DNA of 64,000 nucleotides from Alteribacter keqinensis (GTDB taxonomy: Bacteria; Bacillota; Bacilli; Bacillales; Salisediminibacteriaceae): assembly GCF_003710255.1 (NCBI RefSeq), contig NZ_RHIB01000003.1, positions 496,001 through 560,000 of the forward strand, written 5' to 3'. Shown one piece after another: positions 26,840 through 36,061 of the stretch; position 1 is the first letter of the stretch, and the number at the start of each line of letters is the position of its first letter. The translations under genes were made by a program, and so were the position numbers. The notes under the pieces are model-generated. The model searched no databases. It worked only from the letters and a program-made list of their open reading frames with translations, and had not been told where the DNA came from.

Positions 26840-27622
26840 ATGAGTCTGAAAGTAAAGGAATACGCCGACTGCCTGCTGGAAGCGGAAAAAAAGAGAAACG
26901 GCATCCAGCCGCTCACGGAAATTCATCCTGAACTCAGTATTGAAGAAGCATACGGGGTACAGATGGAAACGATCAAACGAAAAGTGGCATCTGGAAACCG
27001 GGTCGTAGGGAGAAAAATCGGCCTCACGTCGGCAGCGATGCAGAAGCTTCTCGGTGTGGACGAGCCTGATTACGGCCATCTTTTGGATACGATGAAAATT
27101 GAAAACGAAGGCGTGGTCTCCTTTAAACATGTGATGCAGCCAAAGGCCGAGGCTGAAGTTGCGTTTGTCCTTAAAGAGGACCTTGCAAAGAAAGTGATCA
27201 CCGTTGACGATGTTCTCAAAGCGACCGCATATGTGGTACCGGCCATCGAAATCGTTGACAGCCGGATTGCCGACTGGAAAATCAAGCTCCCCGATACCAT
27301 CGCAGACAATGCCTCGTCAGGCCTTTTCGTTCTCGGGAATACGCCGTTTAACACAGACGACGTGAATCTTGAGGAACTTACGATGAGGGCTTATAAAAAC
27401 GGAGAATTTGTAAATGAAGGATCCGGAAAAGACGTTCTCGGACACCCGGCTGCCTGTGTAGCATGGCTTGGAGAGAAGTTGCATGAACTGGGGTCTTCCT
27501 TAAAAGCCGGGGACATTATTTTATCCGGAGCCCTGTCTGCGGCAGTGGATATGGAGCCGGGAGACACCTTCCATGCTGAGTTTGATCAGCTGGGGACGGT
27601 AAAGGTTACATTCGGACCGTAA
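26840..27622 (+). CDS. 2-hydroxypenta-2,4-dienoate hydratase
   Basis: A 260-residue protein of the fumarylacetoacetase-like hydratase/decarboxylase group. It adds water to 2-hydroxypenta-2,4-dienoate, giving 4-hydroxy-2-oxovalerate. Motifs: GRKIGLTSAAMQKLLGVDEPDYG, PKAEAEVAFVL, IEIVDSRI.DWKIKLPDTIADNASS. A paralogue lies at 29611; this one groups with hydratases and the other with decarboxylases by order in the pathway and small motif differences, so the two assignments could be swapped. RBS GATGAGGTGA. Confidence 0.82.
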   Translation: MSLKVKEYADCLLEAEKKRNGIQPLTEIHPELSIEEAYGVQMETIKRKVASGNRVVGRKIGLTSAAMQKLLGVDEPDYGHLLDTMKIENEGVVSFKHVMQPKAEAEVAFVLKEDLAKKVITVDDVLKATAYVVPAIEIVDSRIADWKIKLPDTIADNASSGLFVLGNTPFNTDDVNLEELTMRAYKNGEFVNEGSGKDVLGHPAACVAWLGEKLHELGSSLKAGDIILSGALSAAVDMEPGDTFHAEFDQLGTVKVTFGP

Positions 27623-27661
27623 ATGAGAGATAGAAAACATAACAGATTGGAGTGTACCTGT

Positions 27662-28573
27662 TTGGAAAAAATGAAGGTCGGCATCATAGGATCAGGAAAT
27701 ATCGGAACAGACCTCCTTATGAAACTGATGCGTTCAAAAATACTGGAAGTCACGACCATGATCGGCATCGACCGTCATTCGGACGGGCTGAAGCGTGCTA
27801 AGGCAAACGGACTGAAAGTAATCGTAAACGGCATTGACGGATTTCTCGAAAGGCCGGAACTTGCAGACATTCTGTTTGATGCTACTTCTGCAAAAGCCCA
27901 TGTGAAACACGTGGAAGCGTTAAAGGGGTCCGGTAAACAGCTGATTGATTTAACCCCGGCTGCCGTAGGGCCGTCGGTGGTACCGCCGGTGAATATGGAT
28001 GACTTCAGTGACGAGGCAGTTGTAAATATGATCACGTGCGGAGGCCAGGCGACAATTCCGGTCGTTCATGCCGTAAACCGGGTTGCACCTGTAGATTACG
28101 CGGAAATTGTAGCGACGATCGCAAGTAAAAGTGCGGGACCCGGTACCCGGGCAAATATTGATGAGTTTACGATCACCACGAGAAAAGGGATTGAAACGAT
28201 CGGCGGAGCCAGAAAAGGCAAAGCCATCATTATTTTAAATCCTGCAGAGCCTCCGATCATCATGAGGGACACGGTTTACTGTGAAGTGAGTGAAGGAGCC
28301 ATGGATAAAGAGGCAGTAACAGAGTCAGTTGCGGCCATGGTTCAGGAAGTACAGCGCTACGTGCCGGGCTACAGGCTCCGGTCAGAACCTGTGTTTGATG
28401 AAAACAGAGTGACCGTCTTTATTGAAGTGGAGGGGGCTGGAGACTATCTGGAAAGCTACTCTGGAAACCTCGATATCATGACAGCGGCTGCCGTAAAAGT
28501 AGCTGAAGAAATTGCCTTATCCAAGCTGGGTCAGACATCCACTGGTAAAGCAAAAGCAGCGGGGAGGCAGTAA
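27662..28573 (+). CDS. Acetaldehyde dehydrogenase (acylating)
   Basis: A 303-residue CoA-acylating enzyme (MhpF/XylQ/NbaJ type) turning acetaldehyde, NAD and CoA into acetyl-CoA. N-terminal NAD site [13 protein letters not shown]; catalytic Cys in [28 protein letters not shown] 8 nt after TTGGAG is chosen as start; an ATG 13 codons upstream has no ribosome binding site of its own. It works in a channelled complex with the aldolase, whose gene starts 2 bp after its stop. Confidence 0.93.
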   Translation: MEKMKVGIIGSGNIGTDLLMKLMRSKILEVTTMIGIDRHSDGLKRAKANGLKVIVNGIDGFLERPELADILFDATSAKAHVKHVEALKGSGKQLIDLTPAAVGPSVVPPVNMDDFSDEAVVNMITCGGQATIPVVHAVNRVAPVDYAEIVATIASKSAGPGTRANIDEFTITTRKGIETIGGARKGKAIIILNPAEPPIIMRDTVYCEVSEGAMDKEAVTESVAAMVQEVQRYVPGYRLRSEPVFDENRVTVFIEVEGAGDYLESYSGNLDIMTAAAVKVAEEIALSKLGQTSTGKAKAAGRQ

Positions 28574-28575
28574 GT

Positions 28576-29595
28576 ATGAATAAACGGGATGTGTATATAA
28601 CAGAAGTGGCGCTTCGGGACGGCAGTCATGCCATGGCCCATCAGTACACGGTCGATCAGGTAACGCGCATCGCCCGGGGACTTGATGAAGCAAATGTTCC
28701 TTATATCGAAGTCGCTCACGGGGACGGACTCGGGGGCTCATCGTTACAGTACGGCCGTTCGGCAACAGATGAGCTGGAGCTGATCCGTGCAGCTGCTTCT
28801 GTGTGCAGCAGATCAAAAATTGCCGTCCTTCTTCTTCCGGGAATCGGGACCGTTCATGAACTGAAAGCGGCAGAAGAGGCAGGGGCGAAAATGGCGCGGA
28901 TAGCCACCCACGTCACCGAAGCAGACGTATCAAAGCAGCACGTTCATATGGCCAGGGATCTCGGTATGGAAACAGTCGGTTTTCTCATGATGGCTCATAT
29001 GGCACCGGTCGAAGAGCTTGTCACACAGGCCAGACTGATGGAAAGCTACGGAGCTGATACGGTCTATGTTGTCGATTCAGCCGGGACACTGCTTCCCCAT
29101 CAAGTGACTGAACGAATCAAGGCTCTCCGTCAGTCCCTTAGAATTAATATCGGTTTTCACGGCCACAACAACCTGTCTCTTGCCATGGCCAACTCATTAG
29201 CAGCCATGGAAGCAGGTGCCACCTATCTCGACGGAAGCATCCGATCGTTAGGTGCCGGCGCCGGGAACACACAGACGGAAGTCATGGTGGCCGTTCTGGA
29301 TAAGATGGACATTAACACAGGAGTAGATCTCTCCACCATGATGGATCTGGCACAGGACATTGTCGCTCCAATTCTCCCCAAGCCGCAGGAAATTGAAAAA
29401 GGAAGTCTTATCCTCGGCTATGCGGGTGTGTATTCAAGCTTTTTGCTTCATTCTGAAAGAGCGGCGCAAAAATACAACCTGGATATCCGGGACATTTTAG
29501 TCGAACTGGGCAGGCAGAAAGTGGTCGGGGGACAAGAAGACATGATTGTGGATGTGGCTCAGAATCTGGCAAAGAAGAAAGAGGCATTGATTTAG
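28576..29595 (+). CDS. 4-hydroxy-2-oxovalerate aldolase
   Basis: A 339-residue DRE-TIM-type metal aldolase (MhpE/XylK/NbaI) splitting 4-hydroxy-2-oxovalerate into pyruvate and acetaldehyde. Catalytic and metal residues: VALRDGSHA near residue 15, and GFHGHNNLSLAMANS with the two His ligands. The C-terminal domain contacts the acylating dehydrogenase. RBS GGGGAGGCAG inside the end of the dehydrogenase gene. Confidence 0.95.
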   Translation: MNKRDVYITEVALRDGSHAMAHQYTVDQVTRIARGLDEANVPYIEVAHGDGLGGSSLQYGRSATDELELIRAAASVCSRSKIAVLLLPGIGTVHELKAAEEAGAKMARIATHVTEADVSKQHVHMARDLGMETVGFLMMAHMAPVEELVTQARLMESYGADTVYVVDSAGTLLPHQVTERIKALRQSLRINIGFHGHNNLSLAMANSLAAMEAGATYLDGSIRSLGAGAGNTQTEVMVAVLDKMDINTGVDLSTMMDLAQDIVAPILPKPQEIEKGSLILGYAGVYSSFLLHSERAAQKYNLDIRDILVELGRQKVVGGQEDMIVDVAQNLAKKKEALI

Positions 29596-29610
29596 GAAAG
29601 GGGCATGGCA

Positions 29611-30384
29611 ATGGATCTTCAGGAGATTGCAAGACATATTGATGAACACCAGCAGCAAGGCAGGGAGATGGACAAGGTAACCCTCTCCTACCCTTCATTA
29701 AAAGTGGAAGACGCCTACAAGATTCAGAGAATCTGTATGGAAGAGGCGGCCAGCCGCGGCGACAGTCTGATTGGCTGGAAAATGGGGCTCACCAGCGCAG
29801 CCAAACAAAAGATGGTGGGTGTTGAGGAGCCGATTTACGGACGACTCACGTCTTCGATGGAAATGAACAGCTCTGTTCTTTCAATGGAAGGGCTGATTCA
29901 TCCGAAAGTGGAGCCGGAACTGGCGTTTATTTTAAAGAAGGACCTGAAAGGGGAAAACATCAGGCCACGGGACGTATGGATGGCTACGGATTGCGTACTG
30001 CCGGCAATTGAAGTGATCGACAGCCGCTACCGCAACTTCAGCTTTACGCTTGAGGATGTAGTGGCGGACAACGCATCGTCAACCAAATTCCTCCTCGGTG
30101 ATCAGGCTTTTTCACCGTATGAGAAGGCGTGGGATAAGATGGGCGTTTCAATCCTGAAGAACGGCGAAGTACAGCACGAAGGTGTCGGATCTGACGTTCT
30201 CGGTCATCCAGTAAGGTCCGTAGCTGAACTTGTGAACATGTTGCATAAAGAAGACCTTGGCCTTAAAGCCGGGATGGTTGTTCTTACAGGCGGATTTACA
30301 GAAGCTGTGAATGTGGAAGAAGGGGATGAGATTCTTGTAGATTACGAGGGGCTCGGAACTCTTTCCATGAGCCTGAGCAAGTAG
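29611..30384 (+). CDS. 2-oxo-3-hexenedioate (4-oxalocrotonate) decarboxylase
   Basis: A 257-residue paralogue of the hydratase at 26840, in the XylI/DmpH role: it removes CO2 from 2-oxo-3-hexenedioate to give 2-hydroxypenta-2,4-dienoate. Seen: GWKMGLTSAAKQKMVGVEEPIYG, PKVEPELAFIL, AIEVIDSRYRNFSFTLEDVVADNASS. These enzymes usually form a complex with the hydratase. Start taken as the second ATG (7 nt after AGGAAAGGGG); the first ATG six bases earlier is possible. Confidence 0.82.
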   Translation: MDLQEIARHIDEHQQQGREMDKVTLSYPSLKVEDAYKIQRICMEEAASRGDSLIGWKMGLTSAAKQKMVGVEEPIYGRLTSSMEMNSSVLSMEGLIHPKVEPELAFILKKDLKGENIRPRDVWMATDCVLPAIEVIDSRYRNFSFTLEDVVADNASSTKFLLGDQAFSPYEKAWDKMGVSILKNGEVQHEGVGSDVLGHPVRSVAELVNMLHKEDLGLKAGMVVLTGGFTEAVNVEEGDEILVDYEGLGTLSMSLSK

Positions 30385-30396
30385 GAGGCGAAAACG

Positions 30397-30597
30397 GTGC
30401 CCATTGCACACATTCATATTCTTGAAGGAAGAAGCCGGGAACAGAAACAGCATCTGATTCAGGATATTACAACTGCAATCAGCGAAAACCTTGATGTTCC
30501 CGGAGAAAGAGTGAAGGTGCTGCTTCATGAAATGCCGCACGAAAACTGGGGTTCGAACGGGATATCAAAAGCAGCAGAGATGAAAGAATCAACGTAA
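30397..30597 (+). CDS. 4-oxalocrotonate tautomerase
   Basis: A 66-residue tautomerase. The start is GTG followed by CCC, so removal of the initiator exposes the catalytic N-terminal Pro (PIAHIHILEGRS). The Arg in EGRSREQ is also typical. It interconverts 2-hydroxymuconate and 2-oxo-3-hexenedioate, feeding the decarboxylase encoded 12 bp upstream. RBS AGGAGGCG. Confidence 0.9.
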   Translation: MPIAHIHILEGRSREQKQHLIQDITTAISENLDVPGERVKVLLHEMPHENWGSNGISKAAEMKEST

Positions 30598-30612
30598 GCG
30601 GGGGTCTGCATC

Positions 30613-31143
30613 ATGAACGTATATGGAAACGCCTGCACGAAAGAGGCCGGCTGTGTCATGGCGATAGGGGCTTTTGACGGCGTTCACCGGGGGCATCAGG
30701 AAATCATCCGGAAGATGATCAGAAAAAGTGAGCTGCTCGGGATCCCGAGTGCCGTATTCACGTTTGATCCTCCTCCAAAGGCGTTTTTCAGAGCAGCGGA
30801 TGTACTCACGCCTGTCGGTGAAAAGGTGAGAAGAATAAAGAAGCTGGGCGTTGATACAGTGATCGTGGCCAGCTTTGACCGGGCGTATACAGAGAGAACA
30901 GCATCACAATTTATTCTGGACCTGTCTGCTTTTTCCCCGCGTGAAATTTACGTGGGAGGAGACTTTCGCTTCGGAAAAAACAGAGCAGGCGATGTGGGTT
31001 TGTTAAGCACACATTACATTGTCAATAAAGCAGAGACCATCTGCTGTGACAAGGGGGCGGTCATTTCATCCACAAGAATCAGAGGGCTGATGAAGACCGG
31101 AAAAAGAAAAGAGGCGGTAACCCTTCTGGGCTGGCCTGTATAG
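30613..31143 (+). CDS. Single-domain FAD synthetase (FMN adenylyltransferase)
   Basis: A 176-residue protein equal to only the N-terminal half of RibF/RibC. The nucleotidyltransferase motifs are present (GAFDGVHRGHQEII; GGDFRFGKNRAGD; the ISSTRIR block). The C-terminal riboflavin kinase domain (usually about 130 residues) is absent, with a clean stop rather than a frameshift. It should make FAD from FMN and ATP. Its place in the operon suggests it supplies FAD to the monooxygenase pair. Confidence 0.82.
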   Translation: MNVYGNACTKEAGCVMAIGAFDGVHRGHQEIIRKMIRKSELLGIPSAVFTFDPPPKAFFRAADVLTPVGEKVRRIKKLGVDTVIVASFDRAYTERTASQFILDLSAFSPREIYVGGDFRFGKNRAGDVGLLSTHYIVNKAETICCDKGAVISSTRIRGLMKTGKRKEAVTLLGWPV

Positions 31144-31181
31144 GATTGACCGTCTGACTAATTAAATTGGGGGGAAACAAT

Positions 31182-32222
31182 GTGAAACATGTTAAGCATT
31201 TACTTACGTTAATGTTGATGGCCGTTTTGGTAATGGTACTGGCAGCCTGTGGAGATGACGGAGATGAAGATGCGACAGCCGATGCAAGTAACGGAAACGA
31301 TAATGGCGGAGGCTCTGAAGAAACGTATTCGTTTAAGCTGGCTCACATTACACCTACATCCCATATGTGGCATGAGGCTGCTGAAAAATTCGGGGAAGAG
31401 CTCGATGAACGCTCTGACGGCCGGATGTCACTTGAAATTTACCCTGCAAGTCAGTTAGGAACAGAGGCTGACATGGTACAGCAGATTGAATCCGGTTCTG
31501 TAGACTTTGGTTTCATCACGGCAGCATACATGAGCTCCAGATCAAACCCGTTTGCGGCCTGGTTTACCCCTTATGCCTTTGATTCACTGGAAGAAGCCCA
31601 CGAAGCACGAAAATCCGATGTAGCAAGGAAGATTCTCGATACGCTGGACGAGCAGGGGCTTACGGGCCTTGATTACCTGTTTGCCGGCCAGCGGGTCATG
31701 CTGTTTAAAGATAAAGAAGTACGTACTCCTGAAGATATGCAGGGGATGACGCTTCGAGTGACACCAAGTCCGCCGATGCAGGATTTCTACCGATTCACGG
31801 GAGCTGCTTCAGAAGGACTGCCGTTGCCTGAAGTTTATGCAGCCGTTCAAACAGGCGTGATCGATGGTATGGATATGGACCTTGATGCCACAATCACAAA
31901 CAACTATTTTGAAGTCGTTGATTACGGGGCGGTAACGAACCACATGGTCTGGCCGGCGGTCGCCATTGCCAACCAGGACTTATTTGAAGGCATGCCTGAA
32001 GAAGATCAGCAGATCGTCCAAGACGCTCTTGAAGCGGCTGCCGATCACGCTGTAACAAAACGGGCAAGTCAGGAAGAAGAGTTCAAGCAGCAGCTGATGG
32101 ATGAAGGTATGACCATCTACGAGCTTGATCAGGACGTTTTTGCAGAACAGATTGAGCAGTTCGATGAGACGTACGGACCAAGTGACGAACTGATTCAGGA
32201 ATTCATCGACACATTCAGATAA
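31182..32222 (+). CDS. dctP: TRAP transporter solute-binding lipoprotein (DctP)
   Basis: A 346-residue DctP/TAXI-type binding protein. Lipoprotein signal MKHVKHLLTLMLMAV... with lipobox LAAC and Cys23, then an acidic, Asn/Gly-rich linker (about residues 24-50) and the binding domain. Binding-site blocks include RVTPSPPMQDFYRFTGA and EVYAAVQTGVIDGMD. The GTG start follows GGGGGG. It delivers an organic acid, probably anthranilate or a related aromatic acid by operon context, to the DctQM membrane complex. Confidence 0.88.
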   Translation: MKHVKHLLTLMLMAVLVMVLAACGDDGDEDATADASNGNDNGGGSEETYSFKLAHITPTSHMWHEAAEKFGEELDERSDGRMSLEIYPASQLGTEADMVQQIESGSVDFGFITAAYMSSRSNPFAAWFTPYAFDSLEEAHEARKSDVARKILDTLDEQGLTGLDYLFAGQRVMLFKDKEVRTPEDMQGMTLRVTPSPPMQDFYRFTGAASEGLPLPEVYAAVQTGVIDGMDMDLDATITNNYFEVVDYGAVTNHMVWPAVAIANQDLFEGMPEEDQQIVQDALEAAADHAVTKRASQEEEFKQQLMDEGMTIYELDQDVFAEQIEQFDETYGPSDELIQEFIDTFR

Positions 32223-32247
32223 CAGAGAGAGAAAGGGGAGCTTTTCC

Positions 32248-32727
32248 TTGAATACACTCAGTGCTGGCATTGCAAAATTCGAAAAAGGTCTCGCTATTGT
32301 TCTCATCTTCTTCATGGCAGTTTTCATGACAACATCGGTGCTGTTCAGGTATTTCTTAAATGCTCCCTTGTCATGGGTGGGGGAAATCTCCATCTTCCTG
32401 TTAATCTGGATTACCTTTATCGGCGGAAGCCTGGGGCTTAAATACAAGTCCCAGGCCTCTGTGACGATACTTTTGGACAATGTGCCGTTTTTGGTGAGAA
32501 AAGTGCTGCACATCATCGGGCACCTGATCATGATTTCGTTTCTTCTTTTGATGCTTTATTACAGCATGAAGTGGATTACATCATCAGGGGTCAGCTATCA
32601 GCGGGCAAATTCGGTTAATATCCCCATGTGGATCCCTTATACCGTGGTTCCTCTTGGCTTTGCCTGTGCTTTTGTACATATTACAGCGAACCTGACAACC
32701 ATCGTAAAGGAGGGAGAAGCAAAATGA
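32248..32727 (+). CDS. dctQ: TRAP transporter small permease (DctQ)
   Basis: A 159-residue protein with four membrane helices, the standard small TRAP subunit. FRYFLNAPLSWVGEISIFLLIW is typical. TTG start after AAAGGGGAGC. It overlaps the large permease start by 4 bp (ATGA). Confidence 0.88.
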   Translation: MNTLSAGIAKFEKGLAIVLIFFMAVFMTTSVLFRYFLNAPLSWVGEISIFLLIWITFIGGSLGLKYKSQASVTILLDNVPFLVRKVLHIIGHLIMISFLLLMLYYSMKWITSSGVSYQRANSVNIPMWIPYTVVPLGFACAFVHITANLTTIVKEGEAK

Positions 32728-34004
32728 CATTACTGCTTGTTATCCTTTTCTTTGCGTTTCTTCTGATCGGAATTCCAATCTCTCTCGTGTTGGGGATTAC
32801 AACAGTCTTGTATTTTATCCTGGCTGGAAATCCCATGCTTCTTGAGTCCACACCGATGCGGCTGTTTTCTGGGCTGGAAAACTTCGGACTCCTGGCAATT
32901 CCTTTGTTTATGCTGGCAGGGGAGCTCATGAATGGCGGTGGAATCACCTCGCGCCTTGTAAAGTTTACACGTGTTATTATCGGCCACGTCCGAGGGGGAC
33001 TGGCTTACGTAACGGTCATTTCCAACATGTTTCTTGCGTCTATTCTCGGTTCCGCCAATGCCCAGGCGGCGATGATGAGTAAAGTGATGGTCCCTCAGAT
33101 GGAAAAGGAGGGGTACAGGAAAGATTTTTCCGCTGCCCTGACACTGTCTTCTTCCATCGTGGCACCTATCATTCCGCCGAGTATGATTTTTATCATCTAC
33201 GGCACACTGTCGGGGACATCCATCGGCGGCTTGTTTATGGCTGGGATCATACCGGGTCTCATCTACGGAGCTGGGTTTATTACTGTTATTGCCCTGCTCG
33301 GTTACAAATACAGCTTCCCGAAAAGTGAACGGGCACCGGTCAGTGAGATGCTGAAAAGTGCAGTCAATGTACTCCCGGCCCTTCTTGTTCCGTTTGTGAT
33401 CGTGTACGGAATTTTGAGCGGAGCGTTTACCGCCACAGAATCGGCTGCGATTGCGTGCTTTATTGCCTATCTGATCGGGACGTTCTGGTACAAAGAACTG
33501 AAGCTTCGAAAAGCACCGTCAATTTTATACAGCACGGTTGTCAGCACAGCGACAGTAACATTTTTGATCGCTATGGCCAATATTTTCGGATGGATGATTG
33601 CCTTTGAACAGATTCCGCAGATGATCGTAAATGGCATGCTGTCCCTTACGGATAATCCGATTGCGTTTTTGCTTCTCCTTAACCTGATGCTGCTGCTTTT
33701 AGGGGCAATACTGGATGGGATAGCAGCGCTCGTTATCCTGCTTCCGGTGCTGATGCCCCTTGTGATTGCGTTTGGGATCGATCCGATTCACTTCGGGGTG
33801 ATTATCTGTATCAATTTGACTATCGGCCTTCTTACACCGCCGGTCGGAACAGGGCTGTTTATTGTATCCTCCATAGCAGAGGTCAGGTTCGAAAGCCTTG
33901 TTAAGTCGATTCTGCCTTTTCTGGGGATGGGGATTTTGATTTTGATCGTGATTACGTACTGGGAGGATGCGGTTTTATTTATCCCGCGTATGATGGGGCA
34001 TTAG
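32724..34004 (+). CDS. dctM: TRAP transporter large permease (DctM)
   Basis: A 426-residue, 12-13-helix Na+-coupled permease of the DctM family: FALLLIGIPISLVLG-type start, IPLFMLAGELMNGGGI, SAAL..SSIVAPIIPPSMIFIIYG, and LLTPPVGTGLFIVSSIA. ATG after AGGAGGGAGAAGC; a much longer in-frame upstream start overlaps DctQ and is rejected. It is the last gene of the catabolic cluster. Confidence 0.9.
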   Translation: MTLLLVILFFAFLLIGIPISLVLGITTVLYFILAGNPMLLESTPMRLFSGLENFGLLAIPLFMLAGELMNGGGITSRLVKFTRVIIGHVRGGLAYVTVISNMFLASILGSANAQAAMMSKVMVPQMEKEGYRKDFSAALTLSSSIVAPIIPPSMIFIIYGTLSGTSIGGLFMAGIIPGLIYGAGFITVIALLGYKYSFPKSERAPVSEMLKSAVNVLPALLVPFVIVYGILSGAFTATESAAIACFIAYLIGTFWYKELKLRKAPSILYSTVVSTATVTFLIAMANIFGWMIAFEQIPQMIVNGMLSLTDNPIAFLLLLNLMLLLLGAILDGIAALVILLPVLMPLVIAFGIDPIHFGVIICINLTIGLLTPPVGTGLFIVSSIAEVRFESLVKSILPFLGMGILILIVITYWEDAVLFIPRMMGH

Positions 34005-34201
34005 GAGAAGGTGGTTCTTAAGAGCTTTCTTGCGAGAAGTGTGCTGATGCAGCCGGATTGCTTGAGACTCCTGTGGGAGTGGACGCCAGGGTGAGTGCAA
34101 TGCGGAAGAGGTCCACTGAAAAGGTCAAACGTTGAAATTAACGTCGCCACTTCAGGGCTTTTCCTATGATGGATTAAAGAGTCTTTTAACTTTATAAAAT
34201 A

Positions 34202-34324
34202 GTTGATTGGAGCGAATGCGCGACACTTCTGCGGGAGTATCGAGTTCCGGGGAGACCCCGCGGACGCAAAGCGTCGAGGAGGCTCCCGAACCGCCCGCGG
34301 AAAGTGCAATGAGCGGAAATCAAC
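34202..34324 (+). mobile_element. MITE-like repeat, family 1, short form
   Basis: About 123 bp starting GTTGATTGGAGCGAATGCG and ending GAGCGGAAATCAAC, so the ends are inverted repeats. The interior has TTCCGGGGAGACCCCGCGG and CGTCGAGGAGGCTCCCGAA. The 70 bp to its left (from about 34131, AACGTCGCCACTTCAGGG) also match sequence left of the copy at 56608. It fills most of the 501-bp gap after the TRAP genes. Confidence 0.7.
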
Positions 34325-34327
34325 ATC

Positions 34328-34449
34328 TACCTGTAACAGAACCTGCTTTTAAGACAATAGACATTTTTAGTGACCTCACGGAGCTTGAGGAAGCTTACCG
34401 GCACCTCCACGGAAAGAGAAAGGCATGGAAGGTGGGCAACTTCAAATAA
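34328..34449 (+). pseudogene. Possible gene remnant joined to a repeat
   Basis: After the repeat the frame continues for 37 codons as a protein-like stretch (IDIFSDLTELEEAYRHLHGK, then RKAWKVGNFK) and a TAA. There is no start codon or ribosome binding site after the repeat, and a strong terminator follows. It may be the 3' end of a gene cut by the repeat, or chance coding-like sequence. Confidence 0.25.
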
Positions 34450-34461
34450 GTTTTGCTAAGT

Positions 34462-34502
34462 AAACAAACAGCCCCTCCTTTTGATGGAGGGGCTGTTTGT
34501 TT
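34462..34502. terminator. Strong bidirectional terminator
   Basis: Perfect 17-bp arms (AAACAAACAGCCCCTCC and complement) around TTTTGAT. It directly follows the MFS gene stop on the minus strand. Confidence 0.85.
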
Positions 34503-34505
34503 GTG

Positions 34506-35708
34506 TTAAGCCGCTTCGCTTTGTTCCTGATTTTTCCCCGTCGTCCGGTCGAAAATAAAGCCTGCAATCAGCATGAGAAGAAGCATGCCGCTGATGGAAT
34601 AGTAGATCGCACCGTCCCCGATGAGTTCAATGAAAAAACCGCCGGCCAGAGGCCCTGTCATACTTCCAAGGGCAAACAAAACGGCCATCATCACGTTCCC
34701 CGTTGGTAAAAGAGAACTTGGGAGAAGGTCAGCCATGTAGGCAATCCCGAGGGAAAACAGAGAACCGAGAAGCATTCCGGCGATGATGAAGCAAGTGAGG
34801 AGAACCCACATGTTCTGTTCCGCCGTACTCATGGACAGAAACGCAATCAGACCGAAGAAGATAATCACCCTGAGCACCTTGCTCCGGCCGACCCGGTCAC
34901 TGAGCATGCCAAGCGGGATCTGGGTAAACAGACTTCCGAACACAAAGCTTGAGAGAAGCACGGCCGCCCATTCAATATCAATCCCTGCCCGGAGTGCATA
35001 TACAGGGTAGTTTCCGTGAAGGGATGCCTCAAGATAACCAAAGCAAAAGCTTGGCAGAAACGCAAACCATGCCAGTTTCACCACTTTTTTGTAGCGTCCC
35101 ATCGTTCCCATTTTAGCTGCCGTTTCGATCTCGTTATCGGGCCATTCATTTCTTAAAAACAAAATGAAGATCCACGCAATGAAGCTTGTGGAAGACGCAA
35201 TGATAAACGGCAGAAACTCGTTCACGCTTAAGAGACTCGTCATCAGCGGTCCGAGACCGAATCCCATACCAAAGGCCAGTCCGTAAATGGACAGCTGACG
35301 CCCCCGCTTTTCCTTTGAACTGGTTGTACTGATCCACACCTGCGTGGAAAAGTGAATCAGGTTGTCCCCTACGCCGACAATGATTCTCAGGATAAACCAG
35401 AACCAGAAAGCCTGCCAGAAAGGAAAAAGAATAAGTGAAACAGTGACTAACAAAAGGCCGGTAATAATAACCGGCTTATATCCAAACGTCCGGACGGGAC
35501 GTTCAATAAACGGTGAAATCAGTAAAATACCAATATAAAGAGCGGCTGCGTTCAGACCGTTCGCAGACGATGCGATTCCGGCATTCTCAAGCATAACCGC
35601 AAGAACCGGCAGCAGCATTCCCTGTGAAAACCCGGCAATGAGAACCATCCCTACTAGTACCCAATACCTGAATACAGGGTTGTTAACCGGCTGTGCTGTT
35701 TGTTCCAT
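34506..35708 (-). CDS. MFS transporter, YfkF-like
   Basis: A 400-residue, 12-helix major facilitator. A signature DRVGRSKVL loop follows helix 8, and the usual central loop is short. GGGAGGCAG precedes the chosen ATG (MEQTAQP); the 27-codon upstream extension is hydrophilic and unlike the family. Genes related to yfkD and yfkAB lie 2-6 kb away, so it may be the YfkF relative of B. subtilis. Substrate unknown; multidrug or sugar efflux is possible. Confidence 0.78.
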   Translation of the reverse strand: MEQTAQPVNNPVFRYWVLVGMVLIAGFSQGMLLPVLAVMLENAGIASSANGLNAAALYIGILLISPFIERPVRTFGYKPVIITGLLLVTVSLILFPFWQAFWFWFILRIIVGVGDNLIHFSTQVWISTTSSKEKRGRQLSIYGLAFGMGFGLGPLMTSLLSVNEFLPFIIASSTSFIAWIFILFLRNEWPDNEIETAAKMGTMGRYKKVVKLAWFAFLPSFCFGYLEASLHGNYPVYALRAGIDIEWAAVLLSSFVFGSLFTQIPLGMLSDRVGRSKVLRVIIFFGLIAFLSMSTAEQNMWVLLTCFIIAGMLLGSLFSLGIAYMADLLPSSLLPTGNVMMAVLFALGSMTGPLAGGFFIELIGDGAIYYSISGMLLLMLIAGFIFDRTTGKNQEQSEAA

Positions 35709-36061
35709 TTTGCTGCCTCCCTTCAAACAATCCTTTTCCATTGTAGACGGTTTATTTCGGTTTGCAAATGATTTTTTATGGGAAATCAAAAAAGGCTTGG
35801 AGGGAGCGGAACGTCCGTTAACGGGGGAGGTTATGAGGGTTCGTGTTAAGATTTGACCGGTTTGGGTGGATTTATTACGGACGAATATTTATTTATGCAC
35901 GTTTTTTGTTAAGATAACCAGATCCTCATCCAGATTACTGGAAATCTAAGCTGGGATCTAAGTGACTCACTCGCAAACACCAATCCGCTTCGCGTGACGG
36001 AGACGACAAAAAGAGGGTAAAATAAAGCAAGACTTCTAATCAGTTAGGATGGGATGCAGAG
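35709..36061. other. Intergenic region, MFS to OsmC
   Basis: 353 bp between divergent genes. A nested inverted repeat at 35920-35959 (AGATC...GATCT outside, CCAG...CTGG inside) could be an RNA hairpin or operator. No gene, array or known riboswitch was recognised. Confidence 0.3.
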
